DNA from: Papaver somniferum
Taxonomy: Eukaryota; Streptophyta; Magnoliopsida; Ranunculales; Papaveraceae
NCBI RefSeq assembly: GCF_003573695.1
Contig: NC_039364.1
Span: forward strand, 232,865,656-232,929,655
Direction of reading: 5' to 3'
DNA length: 64,000 bases
This document shows positions 11,348 to 21,031 of the stretch, in pieces. Each line of letters opens with the position of its first letter. Positions within the stretch are counted from its first letter, which is position 1. The translations under genes and the position numbers were made by a program. Below the pieces are notes generated by a model. It searched no databases, was not told the origin of the DNA, and worked only from the letters and a program-made list of their open reading frames with translations.

Positions 11348-13101
11348 GATTAGTACTTACTATTGTAGCTATTGAAAACTTTATTGTTAAACAATCTATC
11401 ATGATAGGTCCGAGTCTACTTTTCACCAGTACCTCTTATTCATGTATATTCTTATTAAAGACCTCCTTACACTACTTAGTATGACTGTTATGCTATTCCA
11501 TGTCTTAATAGGATCCAGTTTTATTTTTCGAAACACCAAATTGCATGTAGCCTTCCATATTCCCCAAAAAACTATTGCTAAGAACTCATGCCAAACGAGA
11601 AATCCTACATTAGGTTTTCCTGTCCTATCATACCAAATTGCTATCCAATTATGGAAATTCTCATAACCATCTAACAAGATGATATCATTTATTCCTAAAA
11701 AAATATAAACAGACTTAGCAAAAGAACAAAACATAAAAAGATGTGATGGAGTTTCTTCATATTCTCCCCACATGGGGAACGTCTTGTTCACATAGGGGAG
11801 AATCCTTGTTATTCTCTCATTAAGGGGTAGAATCGAGTGGGCACACTTCCAGATGAATGTATTTATCTTAGGAGGTATCTTCATACTCCATACCCTTTTC
11901 CAAAAAATTTGTTGACCTGCATTCTCAGTGCTACCTTTTCTGATCAGCTTCCCATATAGAGACTTGGTTGTAAACTTCCCACTCTTTTCCAGCTTCCATG
12001 CCATATGGTCCTCCGAGTCTTTGTGTATTTTAATATTTCTCACAATGTCCACTACCTCATCTTCAAGATACATTTGAAGCCTACTCATATTTCAGGACCA
12101 ATTTTCTTCATTACAATTTATTAACTCATTTAGATGAGATATCTTTTAAATTTGTGAATTTGGCTCTACCAGCAGCTCTTCTTTCCCTGGACACCATCTA
12201 TCCACCCATATCCTAATTGTAGTTCCATTTCCTACCACCCATTCTAAATTTTCAGCAATTTTTTCCAATTTCTCTATTGAGATTTTTTCATATCCAAGAG
12301 GCTTTAGGAGAGCATGTGTTCGTCGTATCTAGGATATTCGTGTCTGGGTAGTACTTGTGTTTATATATTTTGGCCCATAGTGAGTCAGGTTCTTTCATCA
12401 ATCTCCAGTTTACCTTAGCCAACATAACTGAGTTAAAAAGCCGAGTGTTCAGGAAACCCATACCTCCCATGATTTTTGGTTTGCACACCCCAATCCACGC
12501 CTTCAAAAACACCCATTTTCTGCCATTTTCATCTTTCCCCCCAAAAGAAATCACGCTGCAGCTTGTCAATCATGTTTGCTACTGCCACAGGAACCCTAAA
12601 ACAGTTCATTTGGTACACATCCACCGTGGAGGAAGAAGCATGAATAAGTACAGATTTACCTGCTGTCGAGGCAGTTTTACACCTCCGATTATGTAACCTA
12701 GTCTCAACCCTTTTGCTAATTTTTTCAAAGGACTTAAATTTAGATCTGTAGGTAAACAACGGTGAACCTAAGTATTTATCATTAAGGGATATTTTGTTCA
12801 CTCCTAGAATTCTGGTGACATTATCTATGGTACTCTGATGAGTGTTGGGGCTACAAAAAATACCAGACTTCTCTAAATTAACTAATTTCCCCGAAGCTTT
12901 GCTGAAATCTATTAGGACCTCTAAGATTTTCCTAGCCTCATCACCATTAGCTTTACTAAAGACTATCAGATCATATGCAAATAACAAATGGGATATTGGT
13001 GGCGCATTACACCCCACCTTTATCCCATGAATAAGGTCCTCAGTTTCAGCAGTAGAGATTGCTCTAGATAGCACTTTCATACACAAAATAGCCGGCGGCA
13101 A
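11348..13101 (-). pseudogene. LINE reverse transcriptase C-terminal part and zinc-binding region, decayed
   Basis: The minus strand gives a non-LTR reverse transcriptase in pieces. At 13101-12529: PPAILCMKVLSRAI, then HLLFAYDLIVF, then DKYLGSPLF and KLQRDFFWG. At 12569-12288, after a frameshift: GRKWVFLKAWIGVCKPK, GGMGFLNTRLFN and SLWAKIYKHKYYP. At about 12280-12180: WVVGNGTTIRIWVDRWCPG. At 12088-11423: a zf-RVT region with WKRVWSMKIPPKINTFIWK and ETPSHLFMFC. The active-site FADD is FAYD, stops and frameshifts occur, and the N-terminal endonuclease is absent, so it cannot be functional. The family A composite starts about 115 bp beyond it. Confidence 0.88.
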
Positions 13102-14989
13102 GTTATTTTCGTCTTTAGGATGACCGTTTCTATGTTTTTATAGTAGATTTTATCGACTTTCATGGTCGTTTTTGGTTAGGTTTCGTGGTGTTTAAGATCA
13201 TCGGCGATGAGTTATTGATGAGTGCCAAATATTGTATATATTTATCCCTTTTTGTTGGCATTTAACTCATCTTTTGCGCATTAATTCTACATTTTATCCC
13301 ATATTCTGTATTTTCATTGTTTTCAAGAATAAATATTTTTATTAATTAATTTTGCATTTTTAGGTAATAAATAAAGTTCGGATGAGACGTGGAGCGAAAA
13401 GAGCAGAAAAGTAGTGAAAAGCCGGGAGAAATTACGCAAGGAAACCGCAAAGAATGGTGCGCACAACCTCATTTTCTACACACAAAAGCGCCTCCGTTCT
13501 CAGCCATCAGATCAGTTCTCAGGAGCATCCGACGGTCGCTCCTTCATAGAGCATCAAAATCTGATGTTTCTGCCGAGCACCACAGCGCTGAAATTCCAAG
13601 CCTTCAGATTAGATGGTAGTTGAATCCAACGGTCGCTCCTATGCCTGTGCATCAACTCCCGATGATTCCGCCTAACACTACAACACCTAACTCAATCTAG
13701 CACCGTTGACTTCGTTGTATTTTACATCCTACGGTCGCTACAAGCTGCCTCTTCCTTAGCCGTCCGATCTACCTACCCTCTCCACACCCCACGGCTAAGC
13801 ATCGCAAGACATCGAAATACGATGGGCCCGCCTCACACTCAAGCAGTCGAGAACCTACACCCAACCAAACAGATCCTTCTCCTCAAACCCATCGACCACC
13901 TCTGCCATCACCTTCTCCTTCACAGGCTCTGCAACACCATGTCCTGCCACCACCATCGCCTGCAACCCACTGCCACCACCAGACCTCGAGCTTCCTTCAC
14001 CACCACCAGTTCCATCACTGCCACCACCATCTCCAACACCCGACAACACCCTAGCCTAGCTATTTTCTTCATCTCACAACCTCTGAAACCCTAGGTTTTG
14101 GGGTGAGTAAAATAGCTAGAAATTAGGGGACAATAGGAGCAGGAAGAGCATCATAAGGACGATTCAGAGCATGGGTCGAGCAATTTTTGGAGTTTGGAGG
14201 CCAAATTTTGGGTAATAATTTATCCCTAAATTGTACTGTGTATTGATACTTTTGGGAAAAATGTGTGTGAAACCCTAATTTGTTAATTTGGGTATAAATA
14301 GGCAATGTGTAGGAGATGAAAAACTTGTTCTTGGGCTAGCCAAGTTTCCCCCTAATTGGGTTAAGTTTGATGTTAATTTTTGCTGCACTGTTAATCATCT
14401 GCATATGTTTCTTCTTGTTATTGTACTGTGTATGATGTTGTAATATGCATTTGTTGCCATGTTGTGTAATTGTTTTGATGTATTGTTAGTTCAGTGCTCC
14501 TGTTCATGTGTAATTGTGCCTGTTAATGTGCAAATGTCTTGTTAGTGCCACCCCTAGCTCAGTGTTATGCTGCTTATCATGTTCTAAATCACCCTGCTAG
14601 GGACTTGATGAAGCTTTATTGTTGTATTGTGCAGTATATTGACCACATTGCTCTAGAAAGCTAAACAAGTTTAGGTAAAACCTGAACTTAGCTCATCATC
14701 ACCTCACTTTCACAATGTATGCCATGTATACTTTGTAGTTAGGATCATGAGCTGCTGATAAGCTGCAACTCAAGCTGAATTCATAATCTCTTGACTAGTT
14801 GTGCTGTAGAAAGACAATTAGTGCTTTGGAAATAATACCATAGTTGTGTTTAACTTCCTATAGGAAAATACACAGTAAAAATTAGAGTGAATTCAACCCC
14901 TAGTTCCCATCCATAAATCCATTTTCAACTGTTAGTCTTGTTGCCTTCCACTTGTTTGGTTTACCTGCATTTTCTGTTTTGCATTTTCA

Positions 14990-15245
14990 CTGCTTACTTG
15001 CTTTCCCTGCTGCATTTCTTCTATTGCTGCAACTGCTGCTGCAGTACTTGTGCTGCTGCACTGTTTTTCCCTCTTCTTGGCCTTGTGCTGTTTTGCCACT
15101 TCTTTGCCTGCTGCTCTGCCAAAGTGCTGCTGCTGCCCCTTCTTCTCCTGCAGCCAAGCCAATTCTTCTGTTGCTGCTGCCTTTCTGCAGCTGCTGCTGC
15201 CAAACTGCTGCAGCTCTTGCTCCTGCTGCTTGCTTTGCTCTCCAT
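14990..15245. repeat. CTG/CAG-rich low-complexity tract in the LTR
   Basis: Dense imperfect CTG and TTCTGC units leave open frames on both strands (Leu/Cys/Ala-rich one way, Gln/Ala/Ser-rich the other). These frames are a composition effect and not genes. Equivalent tracts lie at 25960-26165, 28900-29150, 36045-36180, 40495-40870 and 47615-47755. Confidence 0.8.
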
Positions 15246-15720
15246 TTACTAAGCCCAACCATCTGAGCCCAACTCACAGTTCACTTCCAAAAACCCAGAG
15301 AACAATTTGAGCCCAACTGTAAGACCAAGGCCAAAGCCTAGTGAAATGTTAAGCCCAAGTCATAGTTGAACTGTTGAGCCCAAAGCTCAATCCAGTTTCT
15401 AGAACCAAAGCCCATTTGCACTTTAAATATAACTGAGCCCAAGCTCAGTTCATTTTATGTTTAACAAACCACTAAGCCCAATTCATTCAAAGGGCATTCA
15501 AACCCATTAGCACTCAAAACCCCATTTAAGCCAAAAGGCTTCTAAACCCAAAGCAAATCTAGGAACCCAATTAGCTAAAACACTTCCGAAACACACCCAA
15601 TCTCTGTGGATCGACCCGTATTTGCACGAGCTACAACTGACGACCGTGCACTTGCGGTATTACTGTAGGCCCGTTTCCATTGCACCAAATTTATACGCCT
15701 TTCCTGGCCTGCCAAGTTTT

Positions 15721-15739
15721 TGGCGCCGTTGCCGGGGAT
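15721..15739 (+). other. Extra tRNA-Asp primer binding site inside the LTR end
   Basis: TGGCGCCGTTGCCGGGGAT is complementary to the 3' end of plant tRNA-Asp. It lies 54 bp upstream of an identical site at 15775. The 54-bp unit between them repeats the LTR end (ending GCCTGCCA) together with the primer site. Confidence 0.8.
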
Positions 15740-15774
15740 AATTTCTATACCCTTTTAGAGGCCTGCCAAGTTTT

Positions 15775-15793
15775 TGGCGCCGTTGCCGGGGAT
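15775..15793 (+). other. Primer binding site (tRNA-Asp) of the plus composite
   Basis: This copy of TGGCGCCGTTGCCGGGGAT is the outermost one, six bases after GCCTGCCA, and is followed by the leader (GGTGCTGTGTTTTTCTTG) also seen next to the outermost site of the minus composite. Confidence 0.88.
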
Positions 15794-16439
15794 TGGTGCT
15801 GTGTTTTTCTTGTTGTTTTGTTAGCTATTTTTGCATTTCACTGCATAGCATTTGCATCTGCATCTGCTTCATTTCATTTGCTATTGGACCTGCTGATTCT
15901 GAACCTGTTTTTCCTCTGCTGGGACGCCACTAAGGAAAAGAACCAAAACCCAACTGGGTTTTTGCAACAATATCAGAGCAGCTAGGCTGTGCTAAAAAGG
16001 TAAGCCTAAACCCATTCAATTGAGAGAACCCAACCTGTGGGCTTCCAATTTTTTATTTGTGGGCTTGTAATAATTAACCCAATTTTTTGGGCTTTTTATT
16101 TTTCTGTTGGGTTTGTAATAATTTATTTTTGGGCTTGTTGTTTAATTTGTGGGCTTGTATTTGTTTAATTTGTGGGCTTGTTTAAATTCTTTCATTGGAC
16201 TTGTATTTTGGACTCTGGGTTTAAACCCAGCTGAGCTTATAACTTGTTGTGGACTTGTAAGTGGACCTCGAAACCAAAGTTTTAAAACAAACGTCGGGCC
16301 TTAACCAACTGGGCCAAATTAAACTTTCAAAAATTAAAACTTGGATTTTCGTAGGCCGCAGCCTTCATTTCATTAGAGGCTTGCACAGTGGGCTTGCTCC
16401 CATTTCAAAAACCAAATTTTTATTTTCTTCTTTTTATTA

Positions 16440-16470
<31 letters not shown>

Positions 16471-16652
16471 TTTACTTGCTCCCAGATTTTAAAAACCAAA
16501 TTTTATTCTGCTCCCACATTAAAAACCAAAATTTTTCTTTTTCCCATTAAAACCAAATGGCTCCCGCCAAAACCAAATTTTTCCCAACAAAACCAAATTT
16601 TTCCAAAAAGTCCAATCCCTTAAAAACCAAATTTTGAGCTTTGAGCCCAATC
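15794..16652 (+). other. Leader between primer site and ORF, family A
   Basis: It is non-coding and of low complexity. The first part has repeated GTGGGCTTG and GGGCTTGTAATAATT units (about 16040-16200). The second part has repeated AAAACCAAATTTTT units (about 16405-16635) interrupted by an A tract at 16446-16470. The same order is seen, reversed, in the minus composite at 46003-46970. Confidence 0.7.
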
Positions 16653-18434
16653 ATGTATAGATCTTTTTTTACAGTTGGGGAATACAACAAATCCCTTAGA
16701 GAACTTGCGTGTGGACAAACTTCACGTTATGCACCTCCCATAGACCATGATGTCAATAGTCATAGGAATTATTATGGACATTTTCAAAGTCCCGAGCCGC
16801 AATACATGAACCCTAATGACTATTCATACATGCATCATTCGCCACAACGTGAAAATGAACATTTTGCTAGTGCCTCACTCACACAATCATCACTGATCGA
16901 TCAATTAGAAGCTCGAATCGTAGCTTTAGAAATGCAATCACATGAGGAATCTGTCACATCTAATTTTCTTAGGCAACCTAAAATCTATGCATGTCCTGCA
17001 TGTGGTAGTTTAGACCACCCTGTTGAGAATTGTCATATTTTGCATAATTTTAGGCAATCTAGAGAAAATCCAAGGTATGAAATGCCCATGAATTGTGAGA
17101 ATGGTAGTCATTGGGACCATAATCAATCCTTTGAGGGTTGCGATCAATATTTTGTAGACCCTAATGACCATGCATACATGTACCATTCACCACAATTTGA
17201 ACATGAAGAATTTTGTACTCCCATGAATTTAGACTCCACCACAGAAGCTTTCAGACTTAGTGAGCAAAACTTCGATAGATCTACATCACGAATTCAGGCA
17301 TATTTAGATCAGATTTTGCTTCACCTACAAAAGGAGGAAATTCATGAGGAAATGTATGTTGTCCCTAATGAAGTGTCTAGTCCCATTCATGTAAATGATG
17401 TTGAATATGAACCTAATTTAGAGGAACATGAATCGACTAACGACACCACCACTTTTAATGAGGACCAATATGCATGCTACCATGATGATGATTATGATGA
17501 TTATGATGATGTGTTAGAAGAACATGAAAATATTGTGGAACTTGTTGGTTCAATAACATATGGCTTCTCGCCCTCGACCTTCATGAATGTTGTTTTTTCT
17601 AATACTCATTGTAATTCATATGATTTTGATATTGACATGGGATTCGTACAATTATTCTGTGAAGATGAACATGACATAGGAATAGTTGAATCTTCTGTAG
17701 ACACTAATATGCATGAAAATATATTTGATGTGTCTGATTCTCTACCTAGGTCACATTGTGATATTTCTCCTGATTTGCCGATGCATGAGAATGAATCTGT
17801 TGATGATGTTGATGATTCTAAGTGTGAACTTGCCAATGTGAGTGATGATTGTGAGCATGATGTGACATGTGTAGATGAGTTAGAAGATTTTGATTTGATT
17901 GATAATGATATGCCTATTCTTCTACCTGAGTCACAATTTGGTGGCCTTCCACCCAACCTAGATTTGGTTTGTGCCAATATTGTAAAACCAATTTTTCTGA
18001 AAATTCCTAACCTAGGTTTGGAACTGTGTGCTTCCCAAGTCCTCTTGGACTATTTTGCTTCCAAATATAATACATTTGAGGAACCACAGTTGGAAATTGC
18101 ATGTTTGCCCGTCCCTAGCACAGTTCATTTTGAGCTAGACCTTGTGCATGATGAACCCCCAAAACTGCGCGATTTTGTTTTCAAAATTATATCTTCTGTA
18201 AAATCCAGGTTTGGGGGTAGCTCATTTTGTTTCACAGTTTCACTTGCGTTTCTTTCCTGTTATTATTGTGTGAAGCTGTTGAAATGTCTACACTTCGTCT
18301 TTTGGGTTGATCCTCAACTCTTTAGATTGTTAGTGTATGGTGAATTTTTTGTATATAATCCAGTAGATAAAATTTTAAAAAACACTTTTGTTCATTTTGT
18401 ATATATTTTTCTAATCCAATATGATCTCGGCTGA
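16653..18434 (+). CDS. Family A gag-like zinc-knuckle protein, copy 1
   Basis: It has 593 residues from ATG at 16653, the start shared with the copies at 21032 and 46002. Order of parts: a short predicted coiled coil (LIDQLEARIVALEMQ, 81-95); a zinc knuckle CPACGSLDHPVENC (114-127, CX2CX4HX4C) like retroviral nucleocapsids; an internal repeat of the type xPNDxxYMxHSPQxExExF at 53-71 and 169-187; a long Asp/Glu-rich middle; a KSRFGGSS segment encoded by a polypurine-tract-like sequence; and a hydrophobic C-terminal region ending VDPQLFRLLVYGEFF. The knuckle suggests RNA binding, but no capsid domain is recognisable. The only substantial ORF in its unit. Gag-like is a family-level guess; the acidic and hydrophobic parts are unexplained. 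Confidence 0.75.
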   Translation: MYRSFFTVGEYNKSLRELACGQTSRYAPPIDHDVNSHRNYYGHFQSPEPQYMNPNDYSYMHHSPQRENEHFASASLTQSSLIDQLEARIVALEMQSHEESVTSNFLRQPKIYACPACGSLDHPVENCHILHNFRQSRENPRYEMPMNCENGSHWDHNQSFEGCDQYFVDPNDHAYMYHSPQFEHEEFCTPMNLDSTTEAFRLSEQNFDRSTSRIQAYLDQILLHLQKEEIHEEMYVVPNEVSSPIHVNDVEYEPNLEEHESTNDTTTFNEDQYACYHDDDYDDYDDVLEEHENIVELVGSITYGFSPSTFMNVVFSNTHCNSYDFDIDMGFVQLFCEDEHDIGIVESSVDTNMHENIFDVSDSLPRSHCDISPDLPMHENESVDDVDDSKCELANVSDDCEHDVTCVDELEDFDLIDNDMPILLPESQFGGLPPNLDLVCANIVKPIFLKIPNLGLELCASQVLLDYFASKYNTFEEPQLEIACLPVPSTVHFELDLVHDEPPKLRDFVFKIISSVKSRFGGSSFCFTVSLAFLSCYYCVKLLKCLHFVFWVDPQLFRLLVYGEFFVYNPVDKILKNTFVHFVYIFLIQYDLG

Positions 18435-19807
18435 AATATGTTGGAGTTTTGCATTGAATAACGGAGTTTTAATTTTGCTTTCGCCGTAAAATCGGGTATT
18501 CTCTCTCCTTTTACTCTACTCAGCATGTCCCTTTCCATATGTTGCATTTCAATTCTTTCCATTTTTTGAAACATTGAGGACAATGTTTAGTTTAGGTTTG
18601 GGGGTATAGAGTAGATACCATGATAATATGCCATAATTGAAAACAAAACTCCTTCTTTTTGAAAAAATTGAAAAATTCCAAAAAAATTGAAAAATCAAAA
18701 CTCAAAAAAAAAATTAAAAAAATGAAAAATCATAAAAATGGAGCTCATTTACCTTGAAATGTTGACTCTTGTGCAAATATGTATTATTATTAGGAGTCTT
18801 AGTCTAGATATTTAGGCACCCTGATTCTAGCACAATTCACATAGTGATAAGAAATTTGCACGCGCACGATCTACCAATACATGTATGGCCTCGATCTTCA
18901 AGGTGTTGGATAGGAAGTTACGATTGCCAATCACTTTAGAATACTGAACGAAACTTGACTAGCTTGTTCTTTGGTTGGTTGGGATAGAAGGTGGAGGTTA
19001 CATTAAGAAAGACAACCATCGAATTTAACTGGGTGCATCAAAAAGGGCTACCTCTTGCAAAGTGTCATGTAATCTTTTGTTTCTTTTTGTATTTGTATCA
19101 AAAGTGTTTCATTGAATTAAAAAAAAAAAAAAAATCGATGTATATATTCAGAGAAAAAAATATCAGAAAAATACCAAAAAAATCAAGTATTTATCAATTC
19201 CATCCTCTCTTGTTGCAAAAATAAAAAGAGAATAGTCAATGTAAATAAGAGTCATGTAAAGAGTCATCTTTTGTTGTTTTTTTTGTAATAAGCAAGGAGG
19301 GTGTATGCCATTGATGTACAACGCGAGTAATTGTGAAATACCTCCAACTCATTCACAATTCTCGTAAAGTCCGGACAGCTAGCTAGATTTCGACCTCAGT
19401 TCTTAGCCTGAGAAACTATCTCTTGGTGATTAGTAGTCATAACTTCAGATCTTTCTTTACACATGTGTAGATACACTTTACACTCTTATCACATGTCTTT
19501 TTTTGTTATCAGTGCTAGGATTGTGCCTTCGATAGCTAGATTGACATCTCCATTTTGCTGTGAGCTTAAACTGTTTTGCACATGTCACATTTGATGGAAT
19601 ATGAGCTTATATTTTTTCCTTAGGTTTTGTAGGCACACCTCTGGTAAACCTTCACGAGACTTCACTCGTCCACTAGGGACACTTAGTGGTTTAAAAGGCT
19701 TAGTGCATACGCTAAATGCATTCGAGAGACCAGCGACAGTGGTATAGTTAGGATTTCCTTAGTTTTGTTTTACTTGAGGACAAGTAAAATTCAGGTTTGG
19801 TGGTATT
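18435..19807 (+). other. 3' internal region with polypurine tracts, family A unit 1
   Basis: No coding sequence was seen. Two polypurine-tract-like sites flank it: 18594-18606 (AGGTTTGGGGGTA, after ACATTGAGGACAATG) and 19793-19805 (AGGTTTGGTGGTA, after TTGAGGACAAG), the second ending two bases before the next LTR. A run of A-rich sequence lies at 18650-18740 and an A14 tract at about 19120-19134. Confidence 0.75.
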
Positions 19808-21018
19808 TGATGAGTGCCAAATATTGTATATATTTATCCCTTTTTGTTGGCATTTAACTCATCTTTTGCGCATTAATTCTACATTTTATCCCATATTCTG
19901 TATTTTCATTGTTTTCAAGAATAAATATTTTTATTAATTAATTTTGCATTTTTAGGTAATAAATAAAGTTCGGATGAGTCGCGGAGCGAAAAGAGCAGAA
20001 AAGTAGTGAAAAGCCGGGAGAAATTACGCAAGGAAGCCGCGAAGAATGGTGCGCACAACCTCATTTTCTACACACAAAAGCGCCTCCGTTCTCAGCCATC
20101 AGATCAGTTCTCAGGAGCATCCGACGGTCGCTCCTTCATAGATCATCAAAATCGGAAGTCTCTGCCAAGCACCACAGCGCTGAAATTCCAAGCCTTCAGA
20201 TTAGATGGTAGTTGAATCCAACGGTCGTTCCTATGCCTGTTCATCAAATCCCGATGATTCCGCCTTACACTACAGTACCTAACTCCATCTGGTGCCGTTA
20301 ACTTCGTTGCACCTCAGAATCCGACGGTCGATTCACACATCCTTCCATCTATCCGTTCGATTCCACTCAGATCCAATGATCCAACATCTCAGCTCGCCAA
20401 ACATCAAAGTTTGATGAACCCGCTCAACACCCTAAGCATCAAACCCATCGACCCAAAACAAACACCCACCTTCTTCTTCCCCAAAACTCATTTCCCCCAA
20501 ATTTCTTCTCTTCCCCCGACCATGGCAGACCCTGCCATGTCTGCTCCGCCGTCTCCATCTCCACCACGACCACAAGGACGCCACCACCATCACCTACCTC
20601 TTCCCTAGTCGTGTCTGTCTTGTTCTTAGCATTAATTTTTGATGCTACCAAGAAGACAAACATAGCTAGGGTTTCACAGTGGAGAGAAGAAGGAAATTGG
20701 AGCAGCGTTCGAGTAAAGGATTAGCAGAGGAGGAGAAGTACAAGCATGGGTCGAGGCTATTTGCATCAGAGAGTGAGTTTAATTTCCAATTTAAAAATTA
20801 GGGTTTCCAATTTAGGGTTTCTGAAAATTTGGATATTTTGTAAGCTATAAAAGGGAAGTGATGTGAGATGTAAAAACTGTTCTTGGACTAGCCAAGTTTC
20901 CACCCAATTTGGGTTAGCCTAATTTCAATTGTTCTTGCACTGTTAATTGTCCTGTTAAATTTCAGTTTCAACTGTTAGTTGCATTTTCACCCTTAGTTGC
21001 ATTTGTTGTCATGTTAGT
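19808..21018 (+). repeat. Truncated middle LTR of the plus composite
   Basis: It starts TGATGAGTGCC after a polypurine tract, includes a TATA box (TATAAAAG, 20846-20853), then stops at about 21018, where the sequence runs directly into TTTTGAGCCCAATCATG of the next ORF. The rest of the LTR, the primer site and the leader of unit 2 are missing. The shared TTTTGAG at the junction suggests a short-homology deletion. Confidence 0.85.
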
Positions 21019-21031
21019 TTTGAGCCCAATC

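Larger units (their letters stand above)
13216..15768 (+). repeat. Family A 5' LTR of the plus composite
   Basis: It starts TGATGAGTGCC. The first 400 bases or so are the block shared by all family A LTRs. A TATA box (TATAAATA, 14293-14300) marks the likely U3/R transition. A CTG-rich stretch (about 14990-15245) and many AGCCCAA motifs follow. The 3' end is ambiguous: GCCTGCCA occurs at 15707-15714 and again at 15761-15768, each followed by AGTTTT and a primer site. The second is chosen because it precedes the outermost primer site. Confidence 0.85.

Noticed and set aside
13389..13623. Short open frames seen in every family A LTR (MKSREKLRKE and similar)
   Set aside because: Conserved because the DNA block of the LTR is conserved; the same block is open in more than one frame and differences do not favour silent sites by eye.
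14938..15310. Several overlapping open frames on both strands, Leu/Cys-rich or Gln/Ala-rich
   Set aside because: They come from CTG/CAG-rich LTR sequence with few stops, are open on both strands at once and are not conserved as protein between copies.
17606..17977. Minus-strand open frames inside the family A ORF (also 22090-22335 and 44654-45058 on the other strand)
   Set aside because: Antisense shadows of the acidic, Asp/Glu-rich part of the real ORF.
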